Source: Planomonospora sp. ID82291 (lineage in GTDB: Bacteria > Actinomycetota > Actinomycetes > Streptosporangiales > Streptosporangiaceae). From it: 64,000 nucleotides of DNA. How positions within the stretch are numbered: the stretch's first letter is position 1; the number at the start of each line of letters is the position of its first letter. The notes below the pieces were generated by a model, which was not told where the DNA came from, searched no databases, and saw only the letters and a program-made list of their open reading frames with translations. The stretch covers positions 1,054,001-1,118,000 of the forward strand of contig NZ_JABTEX010000001.1 in the NCBI RefSeq assembly GCF_015711645.1, given 5' to 3'. This document shows positions 27,418 through 37,145 of this stretch, piece by piece. A program made the translations under genes and the position numbers.

Positions 27418-28632
27418 TCAGGCCATCTTCCGCTGCAGGTTCTCGTCCAGGGCCGCCAGGAAGTCCTGGGTGGTCAGCCACTGGGCGTCGCCGCCGACGA
27501 GCAGGGCGAGGTCCTTGGTCATCTGGCCGCCCTCGACGGTCTCGATGCAGACCTGCTCCAGCTTCTCGGCGAAGTCGGTCACCGCGGGGGTGTTGTCGAG
27601 CTTGCCGCGGTGGGCCAGGCCCCGGGTCCACGCGAAGATCGAGGCGATCGGGTTGGTGGAGGTCGGGTTGCCCTTCTGGTGCTCACGGTAGTGACGGGTC
27701 ACGGTGCCGTGGGCGGCCTCGGCCTCGACGGTGCGCCCGTCGGGCGACATCAGGACCGAGGTCATCAGGCCGAGCGAGCCGAAGCCCTGCGCGACGGTGT
27801 CGGACTGCACGTCGCCGTCGTAGTTCTTGCAGGCCCAGACGTAGCCGCCCTCCCACTTCATCGCCGCGGCGACCATGTCGTCGATCAGGCGGTGCTCGTA
27901 GGAGATGCCGGCGGCCTCGAAGTCCTTCTTGAACTCGGTCTCGAACACCTCGGCGAAGATGTCCTTGAAGCGCCCGTCGTAGGCCTTCATGATCGTGTTC
28001 TTCGTCGACAGGTAGACCGGGTAGTTGCGGGCCAGGCCGTACCGCATCGAGGCGCGGGCGAAGTCGCGGATCGACTCGTCCAGGTTGTACATCGCCATCG
28101 CGACGCCGGCGCCCGGGAAGTCGAAGACGTTGAGCTCGATCGGCTCCGAGCCGTCCTTCGGGGTGAAGGTCAGCGTCAGCGAACCCTCGCCGGGGATCTT
28201 GACGTCGGTGGCGCGGTACTGGTCGCCGAAGGCGTGACGGCCGATGACGATCGGCTTGGTCCAGCCCGGCACCAGCCGCGGCACGTTGGACATGATGATC
28301 GGCTCGCGGAAGACCACGCCGCCGAGGATGTTGCGGATGGTCCCGTTCGGGGACTTCCACATCTTCTTGAGGCCGAACTCCTCGACCCGCGCCTCGTCCG
28401 GGGTGATGGTGGCGCACTTGACGCCGACGCCGTACTGCTTGATGGCGTTGGCGGAGTCGATCGTCACCTGGTCGTCCGTGGCGTCGCGGTGCTCGATGCC
28501 GAGGTCGTAGTACTTCAGGTCGACGTCGAGGTAGGGGAGGATCAGCTGTTCCTTGATGAACTGCCAGATGATCCTCGTCATCTCGTCGCCGTCAAGCTCG
28601 ACGACGGGGTTCTCTACCTTGATCTTGGGCAT
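27418..28632 (-). CDS. icd: Isocitrate dehydrogenase (NADP)
   Basis: A 404-residue TCA enzyme that decarboxylates isocitrate to 2-oxoglutarate. It begins [20 protein letters not shown], the hallmark of the homodimeric type II IDH shared with eukaryotes, rather than the ~740-residue monomeric enzyme of many actinomycetes. Substrate-binding residues are seen in [13 protein letters not shown] and FREPII. The Tyr/Lys catalytic pair region is in [20 protein letters not shown] and the metal-binding Asp in YDGDVQSD. The C-terminal [20 protein letters not shown] is the coenzyme site. The next genes upstream on this strand are DUF3017 and citrate synthase. Confidence 0.95.
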   Translation of the reverse strand: MPKIKVENPVVELDGDEMTRIIWQFIKEQLILPYLDVDLKYYDLGIEHRDATDDQVTIDSANAIKQYGVGVKCATITPDEARVEEFGLKKMWKSPNGTIRNILGGVVFREPIIMSNVPRLVPGWTKPIVIGRHAFGDQYRATDVKIPGEGSLTLTFTPKDGSEPIELNVFDFPGAGVAMAMYNLDESIRDFARASMRYGLARNYPVYLSTKNTIMKAYDGRFKDIFAEVFETEFKKDFEAAGISYEHRLIDDMVAAAMKWEGGYVWACKNYDGDVQSDTVAQGFGSLGLMTSVLMSPDGRTVEAEAAHGTVTRHYREHQKGNPTSTNPIASIFAWTRGLAHRGKLDNTPAVTDFAEKLEQVCIETVEGGQMTKDLALLVGGDAQWLTTQDFLAALDENLQRKMA

Positions 28633-28765
28633 GCGTGTGGTTCCCCTTCTGAACTAACACGGGCCAGACAGTCCTTTTGAGGCTCACTGGCCGTTGAGGC
28701 TATCGGACGGACGCGGGGGGCCTGAGGGCCACCCGGTCATCCGACGACTTGTGCGGGTGCGACTT

Positions 28766-29044
28766 CTACCAGGGCAGCCGGTCCTTGAAGATCAGGATGA
28801 GGGCGCCGCCCATGAGCGCGACGCCGAGGATCCCCAGCGTCACGACGTCCGTCGCCTTCTTCCGTACGGCCAGCCGCCCGCCGGCCCCGATCAGCCGGGC
28901 GAGCGCGCCCAGGGTGAGCACGGCGCCCAGCGTGAAGCCGCCCCAGTAGACGTCCACCAGGACGGCGTATGCCACGGCGAGGACCGCACCCGCCAGCACC
29001 AGCGGATACGGGCCCCAGCGGTCCTCTGTCGTTCGCGCGCTCAC
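28766..29044 (-). CDS. DUF3017-type small membrane protein
   Basis: A 92-residue protein with three hydrophobic segments (YPLVLAGAVLAVAYAVLVDV, FTLGAVLTLGALARLIGAGG, DVVTLGILGVALMGGALILI) and the basic stretch RLAVRKKATDV before the last. This matches the DUF3017 family, usually encoded beside folD or TCA genes in actinomycetes. The GTG start at 29044 overlaps the citrate synthase stop (GTGA), so it is translationally coupled to that gene. Function unknown; the conserved linkage suggests a link to central metabolism or envelope physiology. Confidence 0.75.
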   Translation of the reverse strand: MSARTTEDRWGPYPLVLAGAVLAVAYAVLVDVYWGGFTLGAVLTLGALARLIGAGGRLAVRKKATDVVTLGILGVALMGGALILIFKDRLPW

Positions 29045-30162
29045 CGGTCGCCGATCGGCTTCCACTTCTGGTCCCGCTCGCCGATGTACTCGCTGTCCGG
29101 GCGGATCAACCGGTTGTCGGCGTGCTGCTCGATGACGTGTGCGGTCCATCCTGACATGCGGCTGACCGAGAAGACCGGAGTGAACAGGTCGGTCGGGATG
29201 CCGAGGTAGTGGTAGACCGTCGCGGCGTAGAAGTCGACGTTCGGGTAGAGGCCCTTCGCCTCGAAGACGACCTCCTCCATCTCCCTGGACATCCGGTGGT
29301 ACGTGTCGTCCCCGGAGGCCTCGGCGAGCTCCTGCGACATCGTGCGCAGGTGCGTGGCGCGCGGGTCCTCGGTCTTGTAGACGCGGTGCCCGAAGCCCAT
29401 GATCTTCTCGCCGGCCGCCAGCCTGTCGCGTACGGCCTGCGCCACGCCGCCCGGGTCGAGCGCCTCCAGGGTGCGCATGACCTGCTCGTTGGCGCCGCCG
29501 TGCAGCGGACCCTTGAGCGTGCCGATCGCGGCGACGACGGCCGAGTGCATGTCCGACAGGGTCGCGGCGCAGACGCGGGCGGCGAACGTCGAGGCGTTCA
29601 TCGTGTGGTCGGCGTGCAGCACCAGGCAGGTGTCGAAGATCTCCACGGCGCGGTCGTCGGCGGCGCGTCCGGTGATCTGCAGCAGGAAGTTCGCGGCGAC
29701 GCCGAGCGCCGGGTCCGGGTCCGGGATCGGCGCACCGGTCCTGGCCGCATGGTAGCGGGCCACCAGGACCGGTTGCTGGGCGGTCAGCCGGGCGGCCTTT
29801 CTCCGGTTGGCCTCCGGGCTGCTCGCGTCCTTGTCCGGATCGTCCGCGGCGGCGAGCGAGACCAGCGTGCGCAGCGCCTCCATGGGCGCCTGGGTGGCCG
29901 CGATCTCCGCGATGTTGGCTTCGACGAGGGCCCCGAGGGTGCGCCCCTCGACCAGCTCCGCGCCGTAGGCGGCCAGCTGCTCCCGGGTGGGGAGCGCGCC
30001 GCGCTGCAGCAGGTGGGCGGTCTCTTCGAAGGTGGTACGGCCGGCCAGATCGTGGATGTCGTATCCGCGATAGAACAGGCGACCGGCCTGACCGTCGATG
30101 TCACTGAGCGCTGTGGACGCGGCTACGACATCGGCGAGGCCTTTGGTGGGCTTGTCCGCCAT
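29041..30162 (-). CDS. Citrate synthase
   Basis: A 373-residue enzyme condensing acetyl-CoA and oxaloacetate, or propionyl-CoA in methylcitrate-type members. The three catalytic residues of the family are visible: His in LVLHADHTMNAST, His in IMGFGHRVYK, and Asp in NVDFYAATVY. GPLHGGANEQVM (the other conserved His/Gly loop) is intact. The length is that of the short prokaryotic form related to CitZ/PrpC. GGAGG lies eight bases ahead of the ATG. It is co-transcribed with a DUF3017 gene overlapping its stop. Whether it acts mainly as citrate or 2-methylcitrate synthase cannot be told; clustering with icd and mdh favours the TCA role. Confidence 0.92.
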   Translation of the reverse strand: MADKPTKGLADVVAASTALSDIDGQAGRLFYRGYDIHDLAGRTTFEETAHLLQRGALPTREQLAAYGAELVEGRTLGALVEANIAEIAATQAPMEALRTLVSLAAADDPDKDASSPEANRRKAARLTAQQPVLVARYHAARTGAPIPDPDPALGVAANFLLQITGRAADDRAVEIFDTCLVLHADHTMNASTFAARVCAATLSDMHSAVVAAIGTLKGPLHGGANEQVMRTLEALDPGGVAQAVRDRLAAGEKIMGFGHRVYKTEDPRATHLRTMSQELAEASGDDTYHRMSREMEEVVFEAKGLYPNVDFYAATVYHYLGIPTDLFTPVFSVSRMSGWTAHVIEQHADNRLIRPDSEYIGERDQKWKPIGDR

Positions 30163-30306
30163 GAGTATTTCCTCCGCTTATCTTCCTCGGAAGTCTACCC
30201 GTGAGCAGGGGAAACCTTTTGGAGAGGTCCAGACCAATTTCATGAAGGATTCTGCTTCTGGCAAAGGAGATTCCGCATCCCCTCGTTTGGGTAAGCCGGA
30301 GCTGTA

Positions 30307-30317
30307 GTAACAGTTAC
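30307..30317. promoter_or_regulatory. GTAACAGTTAC dyad upstream of the FHA regulator
   Basis: A perfect 11-base palindrome with a single central base, 27 bases upstream of the FHA-HTH gene start. Position fits an operator, possibly autoregulatory. No second copy was seen in the window. Confidence 0.35.
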
Positions 30318-30343
30318 GGCGGGCTACCTGGGGAGGAACTGCC

Positions 30344-30997
30344 GTGGAGGGGCCGTTCATACGCATCGAGGACACCGGTGAGGTGGTCCCGTTGCGCCCC
30401 GAGATCACGACGGTCGGGCGAGGCCGGGGAGTCGACATCCGGCTCACCGATCCGAGCGTGTCCCGGCTGCACGCGGAATTCGTCCGGCGCGGACCCTACC
30501 TGTACGTCGTCGACCTGGGCCTGTCCCGCAACGGCACCCGGGTGAACGGCAGGCCGATCGCCCGGAGGGTCCTCGACGACGGCGACGTCGTCTCCTTCGG
30601 CGCCGCGCGGGGCCGGGTCGGCGGGATCCCGCGCGAGGACTTCGTCCCCGAGGTCGAGCTCCGCCGCGCGGCGGCGCCGGAGCTGACCAGGCGGGAGGTG
30701 GACGTCCTGACGTCGCTGTGCCGGCCGGCGCTCTCGGACGAGGCGTTCGTCGCCCCGGCCACGGCACGGGAGATCGCGGACGATCTGGTGGTGACGGAGG
30801 CGGCGGTCAAGCAGCACCTCCTCCGCCTCTACCAGAAGTTCCGGATCCCGGAGGGCACCAACCGGCGCACCAGGCTGGCCAACGAGGTCGTGGCCCTGGG
30901 ACTGGTCAGGCCCACCCCGGTCGTGCCGCCGCAGCGCGCGACCGGCGGCGGCGAGCCCGCCCCGGCGACGACCGCCGTGGGCCGCCGGGCGTCCTAG
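30344..30997 (+). CDS. FHA domain protein with C-terminal helix-turn-helix
   Basis: A 217-residue cytosolic protein. Residues ~5-95 form a forkhead-associated domain, which binds phosphothreonine peptides: VGRGRGVDIRLTDPSVSRLH, and SRNGTRVNG with the conserved Gly-Arg, Ser-Arg-x-His and Asn-Gly. Residues ~105-185 contain a LuxR/GerE-like helix-turn-helix (ELTRREVDVLTSL; ATAREIADDLVVTEAAVKQH, LLRLYQKFRI). A GTG start is preceded by GAGG. The layout suggests a transcription factor controlled by Ser/Thr kinase signalling without a partner. It lies alone between citrate synthase (divergent) and folD (convergent). Confidence 0.82.
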   Translation: MEGPFIRIEDTGEVVPLRPEITTVGRGRGVDIRLTDPSVSRLHAEFVRRGPYLYVVDLGLSRNGTRVNGRPIARRVLDDGDVVSFGAARGRVGGIPREDFVPEVELRRAAAPELTRREVDVLTSLCRPALSDEAFVAPATAREIADDLVVTEAAVKQHLLRLYQKFRIPEGTNRRTRLANEVVALGLVRPTPVVPPQRATGGGEPAPATTAVGRRAS

Positions 30998-31029
30998 CCG
31001 GGCCGGGTTCCAGGTCCGCCCGGCGGGCG

Positions 31030-31887
31030 TCAGGCCGTCCCGGCCTGGCGCTCGGCGGCCTCGACCACGTTGGCGAGCAGCAGGGCGCGGGTCATCGGGC
31101 CCACGCCGCCGGGGTTGGGGGTCAGGAAGCCCGCGACGTCCGCCACGTCCGGAGCGACGTCACCGGCGATCTTCCCCTCGACCCGGGAGACGCCGACGTC
31201 GAGCACGGCCGCGCCGGGCTTGACCATGTCCGCGGTGATCAGGTGCGGCACGCCCGCGGCGGCGACGACGACATCGGCGCGCCGGGTGTGGGCCGCCAGG
31301 TCCTGGGTGCCGGTGTGGCAGAGGGTGACGGTGGCGTTCTCCGACCGGCGGGTCAGCAGCAGGCCCAGCGAGCGCCCCACCGTGATGCCGCGGCCGACCA
31401 CGACGACCTCGGCGCCCTTGAGCGGCACGCCGTACTCCTGCAGGAGCAGGACGATGCCGTGCGGGGTGCAGGGCAGCGGCGCGTCGACCATGTGCACCAG
31501 ACGGCCCAGGTTGACCGGGTGGAGGCCGTCGGCGTCCTTGGCGGGGTCCATGCGCTCCAGGAGCGCCTGGGTGTCCAGGTGGCGGGGCAGCGGGAGCTGG
31601 ACGATGTAACCGGTGCACTCGGGCGAGGCGTTGAGGTCGTCGATGACCTCCTCGACCTCGGCCTGGGTGGCGTTGTCCGGCAGGTCCCTGCGGATGGAGG
31701 AGATGCCGACCTCGGCGCAGTCGCGGTGCTTGCCGGCGACGTAGATCTGGCTGCCGGGGTCGTCGCCGACCAGGACCGTGCCGAGCCCGGGGGTGATCCC
31801 CCGCTCCTTCAGCGCGGCCACCCGCTCCGTCAGATTTGCCTTGATCTTCGCCGCGGTGGCCTTGCCGTCCAGAATCTGCGCGCTCAT
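31030..31887 (-). CDS. folD: Bifunctional methylene-THF dehydrogenase/cyclohydrolase
   Basis: A 285-residue cytosolic enzyme that interconverts 5,10-methylene-, methenyl- and 10-formyl-tetrahydrofolate, supplying one-carbon units to purine synthesis. Signatures include [14 protein letters not shown] (catalytic Lys in the Y-x3-K context), [22 protein letters not shown], the NADP loop [18 protein letters not shown], and the C-terminal [19 protein letters not shown] 31887 is the family start; the open frame upstream of it is repetitive filler. The purH product downstream in the pathway uses its 10-formyl-THF, and purH and purN lie nearby. Confidence 0.94.
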   Translation of the reverse strand: MSAQILDGKATAAKIKANLTERVAALKERGITPGLGTVLVGDDPGSQIYVAGKHRDCAEVGISSIRRDLPDNATQAEVEEVIDDLNASPECTGYIVQLPLPRHLDTQALLERMDPAKDADGLHPVNLGRLVHMVDAPLPCTPHGIVLLLQEYGVPLKGAEVVVVGRGITVGRSLGLLLTRRSENATVTLCHTGTQDLAAHTRRADVVVAAAGVPHLITADMVKPGAAVLDVGVSRVEGKIAGDVAPDVADVAGFLTPNPGGVGPMTRALLLANVVEAAERQAGTA

Positions 31888-31980
31888 GATGTCAACTTTC
31901 TCATGAGATCGTCCGCGTCCGGCCGTCGGCACCGCCTGCGGGAGCGACCGTGCCGTGCCCGGGTGGCGTGCCCGCGCGCC

Positions 31981-32080
31981 GCCCGGCGGACCGCGCGTGC
32001 GCCCGCCGGACCGCAGGTGCGCCCGCCGGACCGCGTGTGCGCCCGCCGGACCGCAGGTGCGCCCGCCGGACCGCGCGTGC
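31981..32080. repeat. 20-bp tandem repeat, five copies
   Basis: Five units of 20 bases (consensus GCCCGCCGGACCGCRNGTGC) from 31981. They end six bases before the stop codon of the 64-residue membrane-protein gene (minus strand). Unit-to-unit differences fall at two or three positions. Confidence 0.9.
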
Positions 32081-32086
32081 GGCGGA

Positions 32087-32281
32087 TCAGCCGCGCTCGG
32101 CCGCCTTGGCCTGGGCCTCGGCCTCGCGCCGCTCGATGATCCGGCGGGTGAAGGGGATGACCTCCACGGCCTTGGCCCCCAGGTAACCCGCACCGAGCGC
32201 GAGCGCCACCAGCAGGACGGGGCTCTGCCAGAATCCGGCGATCATCACCAGCGCGGGGAGCAGGAAGTCGAGCACGGCCAT
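32087..32281 (-). CDS. Small hypothetical membrane protein (64 aa)
   Basis: [20 protein letters not shown], a second hydrophobic stretch ([19 protein letters not shown]), then a charged, probably cytoplasmic helix ([20 protein letters not shown]). GGAG lies seven bases before ATG 32281. I do not recognise the family. It sits between folD and purH on the same strand but is separated from purH by about 310 bases with a terminator, so it probably has its own promoter. Confidence 0.6.
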   Translation of the reverse strand: MAVLDFLLPALVMIAGFWQSPVLLVALALGAGYLGAKAVEVIPFTRRIIERREAEAQAKAAERG

Positions 32282-32537
32282 GGGAGATCTCCAAGGGGAA
32301 GAGAAGGGATGACACAGGCTAAGCGAGTGCCAAACCTCGTCGAGCCGAAAAATTGTGTTCAACTCGCCACTCTTTTGTCTCCTGTCCCAGTGAGCCGCCC
32401 CCTGGGCGCCTCGGGTCCCCGAGGTCCGCGGAAGGCGCCGGCCGGGAGGCCTCGCGCGAGTGGCACCCCTCATATCGGCGGACCGGGCTCCCGCCGTAGG
32501 ACTTTCCGGAGGTTCTCCGCCCGGAGGCGCGCCGGGG

Positions 32538-32569
32538 CCCGGCCGGGGGCCTGCGGACCCCCGGCCGGG
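32538..32569 (-). terminator. purH terminator hairpin
   Basis: A 12-bp GC stem (CCCGGCCGGGGG and complement) with an 8-base loop, about 22 bases beyond the purH stop on the minus strand. The rest of the 32282-32591 gap holds no gene; bases 32330-32370 are AT-richer and probably carry the promoter of the 64-residue protein. Confidence 0.75.
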
Positions 32570-32591
32570 CTCCCCGGGGAAGGCCGGGCTC

Positions 32592-34136
32592 CTAGTGGAA
32601 GAAGTGACGGGTGCCGGTGAAATAGAGGGTGATCCCGGCGGCCTCGGCCGCGGCGATCACCTCGTCGTCCCGGATGGAGCCGCCGGGCTCCACGATCGCC
32701 CGCACGCCCGCGTCGGCGAGCACCTTGAGGCCGTCGGCGAAGGGGAAGAACGCGTCGGAGGCCGCCACCGACCCCGCGGCGCGGTCCCCGGCGCGGGAGA
32801 CCGCGAGCTGGGCCGAGTCGACCCGGTTGACCTGGCCCATGCCGACGCCGACGCTCGCCCCGCCGGAGGCCAGCAGGATCGCGTTGGACTTCACCGAGCG
32901 GCACGCCGTCCAGGCGAAGGCCAGGTCCGCGAGGACCTCCGCCGACGCCGCGGGGCCCGCCTTGAGCTCCCAGGTCCCGGCCGCGTCACCGGGGGCGTCC
33001 ACCCGGTCGGCGGTCTGCACCAGCAGGCCGCCGTCGATCCGGCGGAACTCGGTCGGGTTGGCCGGGCCTCCGGGGCAGGCCAGCAGGCGGAGGCTCTTCT
33101 TCTCGGTCAGTACGGCCAGCGCCTCGGCGGTGAAGCCGGTGGCCACCACGACCTCGGTGAAGACCTCGGCGATCTGCCGGGCCAGCGCCTCGGTGACCTC
33201 GCCGTTGACCGCGATGACGCCGCCGTAGGCCGAGACCGGGTCGCAGGCGTGGGCCTTGCGGTGCGCCTCGGCGACGTCGGCGCCGACCGCGATGCCGCAC
33301 GGGTTCTGGTGCTTGATGATCGCGACGGCGGGCTCGGCGAAGTCCCACGCCGCCCGCCAGGCCGCGTCGGCGTCGAGGTAGTTGTTGTAGGACATCTCCT
33401 TGCCGTGCAGCTGCTCGGCTCCGGCCAGCCCTCCCGCGCCCGCGGTGTAGAGGGCGGCGCGCTGGTGCGGGTTCTCCCCGTAGCGCAGGGCGGCCGACAG
33501 CTCCCAGGAGGCTCCCATGAACGCGGGCCAGGCATCCTCCTCCGCCGTGTAGACGTCGGCGAACCAGGAGGCCACCGCGGTGTCGTAGGAGGCGGTGTGC
33601 GCGTAGGCGGCGGCGGCCAGGCGGCGGCGCTCGGTGAGGGTGAAGCCTCCGGCGGCGACCGCGGCGAGCACGTCGCCGTAGGCGGCCGGATCCACCACGA
33701 CCGCGGCGGTGCCGTGGTTCTTGGCGGCGGCGCGGATCATCGCCGGGCCGCCGATGTCGATCTGCTCCACGCACTCGGCGTCGGAGGCGCCGGAGGCGAC
33801 GGTCTGCTGGAAGGGGTAGAGGTTGACCACGACCAGCTCGAACGGGGCGATCTCCAGTTCCTCCAGCTGCGCGACGTGGGCGGGGTTGCCGCCGTCGGCG
33901 AGCAGTCCCGCGTGCACGCGCGGGTGCAGGGTCTTGACGCGGCCGTCGAGGCACTCGGGGAAGCCGGTCAGCGCCTCCACGGGGGTCACCGGGACGCCGA
34001 AAGCGGCGATCTTCGCGGCGGTGCCGCCGGTGGAGACGATCTCCACCCCCGCGGCGTCGAGCCCGCGTGCCAGCTCCTCCAGCCCGGTCTTGTCGTACAC
34101 CGCGATCAACGCGCGCCGGATGGCGATGCGGGTCAC
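32592..34136 (-). CDS. purH: Bifunctional AICAR transformylase/IMP cyclohydrolase
   Basis: A 514-residue enzyme performing the last two steps of IMP synthesis. The N-terminal MGS-like cyclohydrolase domain (about 1-190) begins [20 protein letters not shown] and contains [20 protein letters not shown]. The C-terminal transformylase domain includes [42 protein letters not shown] and the final [22 protein letters not shown]. The length is full. The GTG start has AGGAGG eight bases upstream. It follows purN by about 95 bases on the same strand, so the two purine genes are probably one operon. Confidence 0.96.
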   Translation of the reverse strand: MTRIAIRRALIAVYDKTGLEELARGLDAAGVEIVSTGGTAAKIAAFGVPVTPVEALTGFPECLDGRVKTLHPRVHAGLLADGGNPAHVAQLEELEIAPFELVVVNLYPFQQTVASGASDAECVEQIDIGGPAMIRAAAKNHGTAAVVVDPAAYGDVLAAVAAGGFTLTERRRLAAAAYAHTASYDTAVASWFADVYTAEEDAWPAFMGASWELSAALRYGENPHQRAALYTAGAGGLAGAEQLHGKEMSYNNYLDADAAWRAAWDFAEPAVAIIKHQNPCGIAVGADVAEAHRKAHACDPVSAYGGVIAVNGEVTEALARQIAEVFTEVVVATGFTAEALAVLTEKKSLRLLACPGGPANPTEFRRIDGGLLVQTADRVDAPGDAAGTWELKAGPAASAEVLADLAFAWTACRSVKSNAILLASGGASVGVGMGQVNRVDSAQLAVSRAGDRAAGSVAASDAFFPFADGLKVLADAGVRAIVEPGGSIRDDEVIAAAEAAGITLYFTGTRHFFH

Positions 34137-34231
34137 TTCTCGGTCCTCCTGTTGGGTTCCGGTTCTCCGGGGGCGCCCGGCTCATCCGCCGGGTCGCCCG
34201 GCCGCCTGGTCGGCGGGGGTCGAGCGGGGGA

Positions 34232-34858
34232 TCAGCGGGGGTCGGCGGGCCGCCCGAGGCGGACGGTCCGGCCGGTGACCGTCCAGCCCTCGCGGGCCAT
34301 CCGGCCGACGGTGTCGACGAGCAGGCCGCGCTCCACGGTCTTGATGCGCTCGTGCAGGGTGTGCTCGTCGTCGCCGTCGTAGACGCGGACGGCCTCCTGC
34401 GCGATGATCGGGCCGGTGTCGACCCCCGCGTCGGCGAGCATCACGGTGCAGCCGGTGACCCGCACGCCGTACGCGAGGGCGTCGCGGACCCCGTGCGCGC
34501 CCGGGAAGGACGGCAGCAGCGCGGGGTGGGTGTTGAGCACGGGAAAGGCGGTCAGCGTCGGCGCGCCGAGGATCTTCATGAACCCGGCGCAGACCACCAG
34601 GTCGGGCTCGTGCTCGCCGATCCTGGCCGCGAGCGCCCGGTCCCACGCCGCGCGGTCCGGATGGTCGGCGACGCGCTCGACGAAGACCGGCACCCCGGCG
34701 CGCTCCGCGCGGGCCAGTCCTTCGATCCCGTCGCGGTCGGCGCCCACCGCCACGATCCGGGCGCCGTAGCCCTGGTCTGCCACGGCGTCCAGCAAGGCCT
34801 GTAGGTTTGTTCCAGAGCCGGACACGAGAACCACGAGCCGAGCGGCCTGGGATGACAC
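34232..34858 (-). CDS. purN: Phosphoribosylglycinamide formyltransferase
   Basis: A 208-residue cytosolic enzyme that formylates GAR with 10-formyl-THF in purine synthesis. Visible are RLVVLVSGSGTNLQALLDA (phosphate-binding N-terminus), VLNTHPALLPSFPGAHGVRD with the catalytic Asn and His, TGCTVMLADAGVDTGPIIAQ with the catalytic Asp, and the usual C-terminal helix ERIKTVERGLL. The GTG at 34858 (SSQAARL) is preferred, with GGAGTG upstream. It precedes purH on the minus strand, and folD about 3 kb away makes its cofactor. Confidence 0.94.
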   Translation of the reverse strand: MSSQAARLVVLVSGSGTNLQALLDAVADQGYGARIVAVGADRDGIEGLARAERAGVPVFVERVADHPDRAAWDRALAARIGEHEPDLVVCAGFMKILGAPTLTAFPVLNTHPALLPSFPGAHGVRDALAYGVRVTGCTVMLADAGVDTGPIIAQEAVRVYDGDDEHTLHERIKTVERGLLVDTVGRMAREGWTVTGRTVRLGRPADPR

Positions 34859-34939
34859 CGACGCACTCCATTCGGACGGGGACTCACGCCGCTGCAAGGG
34901 TATAGGTCCGTCCGCTCGGGCGACGCAAGGAGGTTGGCA

Positions 34940-35350
34940 GTGACGACACCCGTCCAGCTACGGCCGGCGGAGAGCGCGGGACGGCGGGCCCTGTGGCTCG
35001 CGTTCGCGTCGGCGGTGATGACCCTCATGCTCCCGATGGCGGGACTGGTCATGTCGATCTTCGCGCTCGTCGTCTCGGTCCGGGCGATCCCGGCGCTCAG
35101 GTCGGTGGCCAAACCGATCGGCACGGCCGTGGCCGGCATCGCCGTCGCGTCGGCGGCGCTCCTGTTCTCGATCATGGCGTCGGCGTTCCAGCTCTACCTG
35201 CGCGACGAGCTGTCCGCCTACGACGAGTGCCGCCGGGGCGCGGGCACCGTCACCGCCCAGGACGAGTGCCTCAACCGGCTGGAGGACGCGATGAGGAAGA
35301 AGCTTCCCTTCGTCGAACCCGGTCAGCTGCGCTTCCCGTTCGGCCCCTGA
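34940..35350 (+). CDS. Hypothetical small membrane protein
   Basis: A 136-residue protein with two to three hydrophobic segments (ALWLAFASAVMTLMLPMAGL; VMSIFALVVSVRAIPALRSV; AVAGIAVASAALLFSIMASA) and a C-terminal extracytoplasmic tail containing two Cys (YDECRRGAGTVTAQDECLNR). The arrangement resembles DUF4190-type proteins, but this is not certain. AAGGAGG lies six bases before GTG 34940. It is divergent from purN and convergent with the DUF6350 gene. Function unknown. Confidence 0.65.
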   Translation: MTTPVQLRPAESAGRRALWLAFASAVMTLMLPMAGLVMSIFALVVSVRAIPALRSVAKPIGTAVAGIAVASAALLFSIMASAFQLYLRDELSAYDECRRGAGTVTAQDECLNRLEDAMRKKLPFVEPGQLRFPFGP

Positions 35351-35353
35351 TCC

Positions 35354-35484
35354 GGGGGGTTTCCGACCCGGCCACGGCCTGACGCACCCGGTCCCCGTCC
35401 GGCCGGTTTCCGACCCGGTCGCCTGACGCGCCCGGTCCCCGTCCGGCCGGTTTCCGACCCGGTCGCCTGACGCGCCCGGGGACG
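35354..35484. repeat. About 44-bp tandem repeat, three copies, in a convergent gap
   Basis: Units containing GGCCGGTTTCCGACCCGGTC and GCCTGACGCGCCCGGTCCCC repeat at 35354-35400 (diverged), 35401-35444 and 35445-35484. They fill the whole space between the stop of the 136-residue protein and the DUF6350 stop. Confidence 0.88.
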
Positions 35485-35486
35485 AC

Positions 35487-37145
35487 TCAGTCGCGGTCCC
35501 AGGCGTAGGGATCCACGTAGATCACGTGTCCGCCCTTGTCGTCGGACTCGTCCACGATGTCGCGCCGGGGCGGCCTCGGCGGCTCCGGACGCCGCTTCCG
35601 CCGCGGCTTCTCCGGGGCGGCGGAGGCGTGCTCGTCCTCCCAGTCGTCCCGGATGACCGGGATCGGCTGGGTGTCGCACTCGGTGGCGTCCAGCCAGTGG
35701 CCGGGGAGCGCGCGCTGCTCCTCCGCGTCGGCGGCCCTGGCCCGGCCGGCCACCGACCCCGCGGCCATGGCCAGTTTCGCGCCCGCCTTGCGGACGGGGG
35801 CCGCCGCCGAGGCGGCCTTCGCCGCCGCCCTGGCGACGGCGGTGTTCTGGCCCCGGAAGATCAGCCACCAGTTGGCCAGTCCCGCCGAGATGCCCGCCGC
35901 GACCCCCGTCTCCAGCGTCACCGAGAGCATGACCTCCCAGGCCGCGGGGCCCATCGCGGCGAGCCTGCCGCCGCCGAGCGCGCCGCCGGACAGGGCCGCC
36001 AGCGCCCCCGCCGCGCACCCGGTGGCGATGCCGCAGGCGAAGCCCCACAGCGGCGCGCCCTCGTACGTGGGAGAGGGCGCGATCCTGACGAGCACGACGC
36101 CCGCCACCGCTCCGGCGACGAACGGGACCGCGATCACCGCCATGAGCCAGGCCGGCGTCGGCCCCGCCTCGGGCAGCGCCCCCAGGACCGGCAGGCTGGG
36201 CACGGTGCCCAGTTGCACCCCGGTCGGGGCGATCAGCGTGCCGGTCCCGACCGCGAACCCCGGCCCGGCGATGTAGGACATCCCCCAGATGAACGCGTTG
36301 GGCAGGTAGAGCCCCTGGATCAGCAGGAGCAGCAGGCCGCCGACGATCCCGGGGGCCAGCACGTCCGTCAGGTGCCGCACCTCGCCGAACCCCGCCACCA
36401 CGGCGCCGAGCACCAGCAGGGCCCCCGCCAGCAGCATGATCCCCATGGCCGCGGCGGTACCGCCCGCGACCGCGCGCAGCCGTTCGGGCAGCAGACGCGG
36501 CATCACCCGCCACGGCCCGATCGCCCTGACGGTCGCCAGCGAGCCCGCGACGAAGGCCAGGATCAGGTGGCTGACCAGCACCTCGCCCAGGAACGGCTGG
36601 GTGATCGGGTTGCGGGCGACGAGCCCGACCACCCCCGCCAGCAGCGCGTACGGCGCCGCCAGCGAGATGCCCGCCTGCGCGATCAGGACCAGCTGGGCCC
36701 GCCGCCGGGCGTTGGCCTGCTCCTTGGGACTGTTCCTGGGCAGCCGGGCGGGCAGCCGCAGCCGCAGGTCCGCGTCGCGGGCCATCCAGATCCCGGCGCG
36801 GTAGAGCAGGAACGCGGGCAGGGCCACCAGCCCGAGCGGGATCAGCCCGACCGATCCGCCGGGGATCGCGAACCCCGCGTGGTGCGCGGCCAGCCAGAGC
36901 TGCGCCGCCGTACGGAACACCTCGGGCAGGCCGCCGCCGAGCGCGCCCCGGGGGGCGGCGATCCAGCCGATCAGCGTGAGCGTGGTGAGCACCGCCAGGC
37001 CGACGCCGAGCGTCCAGGCGGCGGCGAGCATTCCTGAGACGGGGAGCGGCCTGCGGACGTCGTCGTCACCCGTGGCGCCGGGCAGGGGGATGCGACTGAG
37101 GACGGTTCGGGGAGCCGTCCGGAAATGGTCGAGAAGGGCCGTCAC
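35487..37145 (-). CDS. DUF6350 family polytopic membrane protein
   Basis: A 552-residue protein with roughly ten to twelve hydrophobic segments in the first 430 residues (LAAAWTLGVGLAVLTTLTLI, FLLYRAGIWMARD, LLLLIQGLYLPNAFIWGMSY) and a long charged cytoplasmic tail (RRKRRPEPPRPPRRDIVDES). The conserved YLPNAFIWGMSYIAGPGFAV, GTGTLIAPTG stretch and the location between purN and sucD match the DUF6350 family of actinobacteria. The start GTG 37145 is chosen because the protein then begins close to the first membrane segment. Function unknown; the conserved genomic position is its best clue. Confidence 0.8.
   Translation of the reverse strand: MTALLDHFRTAPRTVLSRIPLPGATGDDDVRRPLPVSGMLAAAWTLGVGLAVLTTLTLIGWIAAPRGALGGGLPEVFRTAAQLWLAAHHAGFAIPGGSVGLIPLGLVALPAFLLYRAGIWMARDADLRLRLPARLPRNSPKEQANARRRAQLVLIAQAGISLAAPYALLAGVVGLVARNPITQPFLGEVLVSHLILAFVAGSLATVRAIGPWRVMPRLLPERLRAVAGGTAAAMGIMLLAGALLVLGAVVAGFGEVRHLTDVLAPGIVGGLLLLLIQGLYLPNAFIWGMSYIAGPGFAVGTGTLIAPTGVQLGTVPSLPVLGALPEAGPTPAWLMAVIAVPFVAGAVAGVVLVRIAPSPTYEGAPLWGFACGIATGCAAGALAALSGGALGGGRLAAMGPAAWEVMLSVTLETGVAAGISAGLANWWLIFRGQNTAVARAAAKAASAAAPVRKAGAKLAMAAGSVAGRARAADAEEQRALPGHWLDATECDTQPIPVIRDDWEDEHASAAPEKPRRKRRPEPPRPPRRDIVDESDDKGGHVIYVDPYAWDRD

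Noticed and set aside
31900-32193. N-terminal extension of FolD
   Set aside because: The extra residues derive from the 20-bp tandem repeat; the family start MSAQILDGK lies at 31887.
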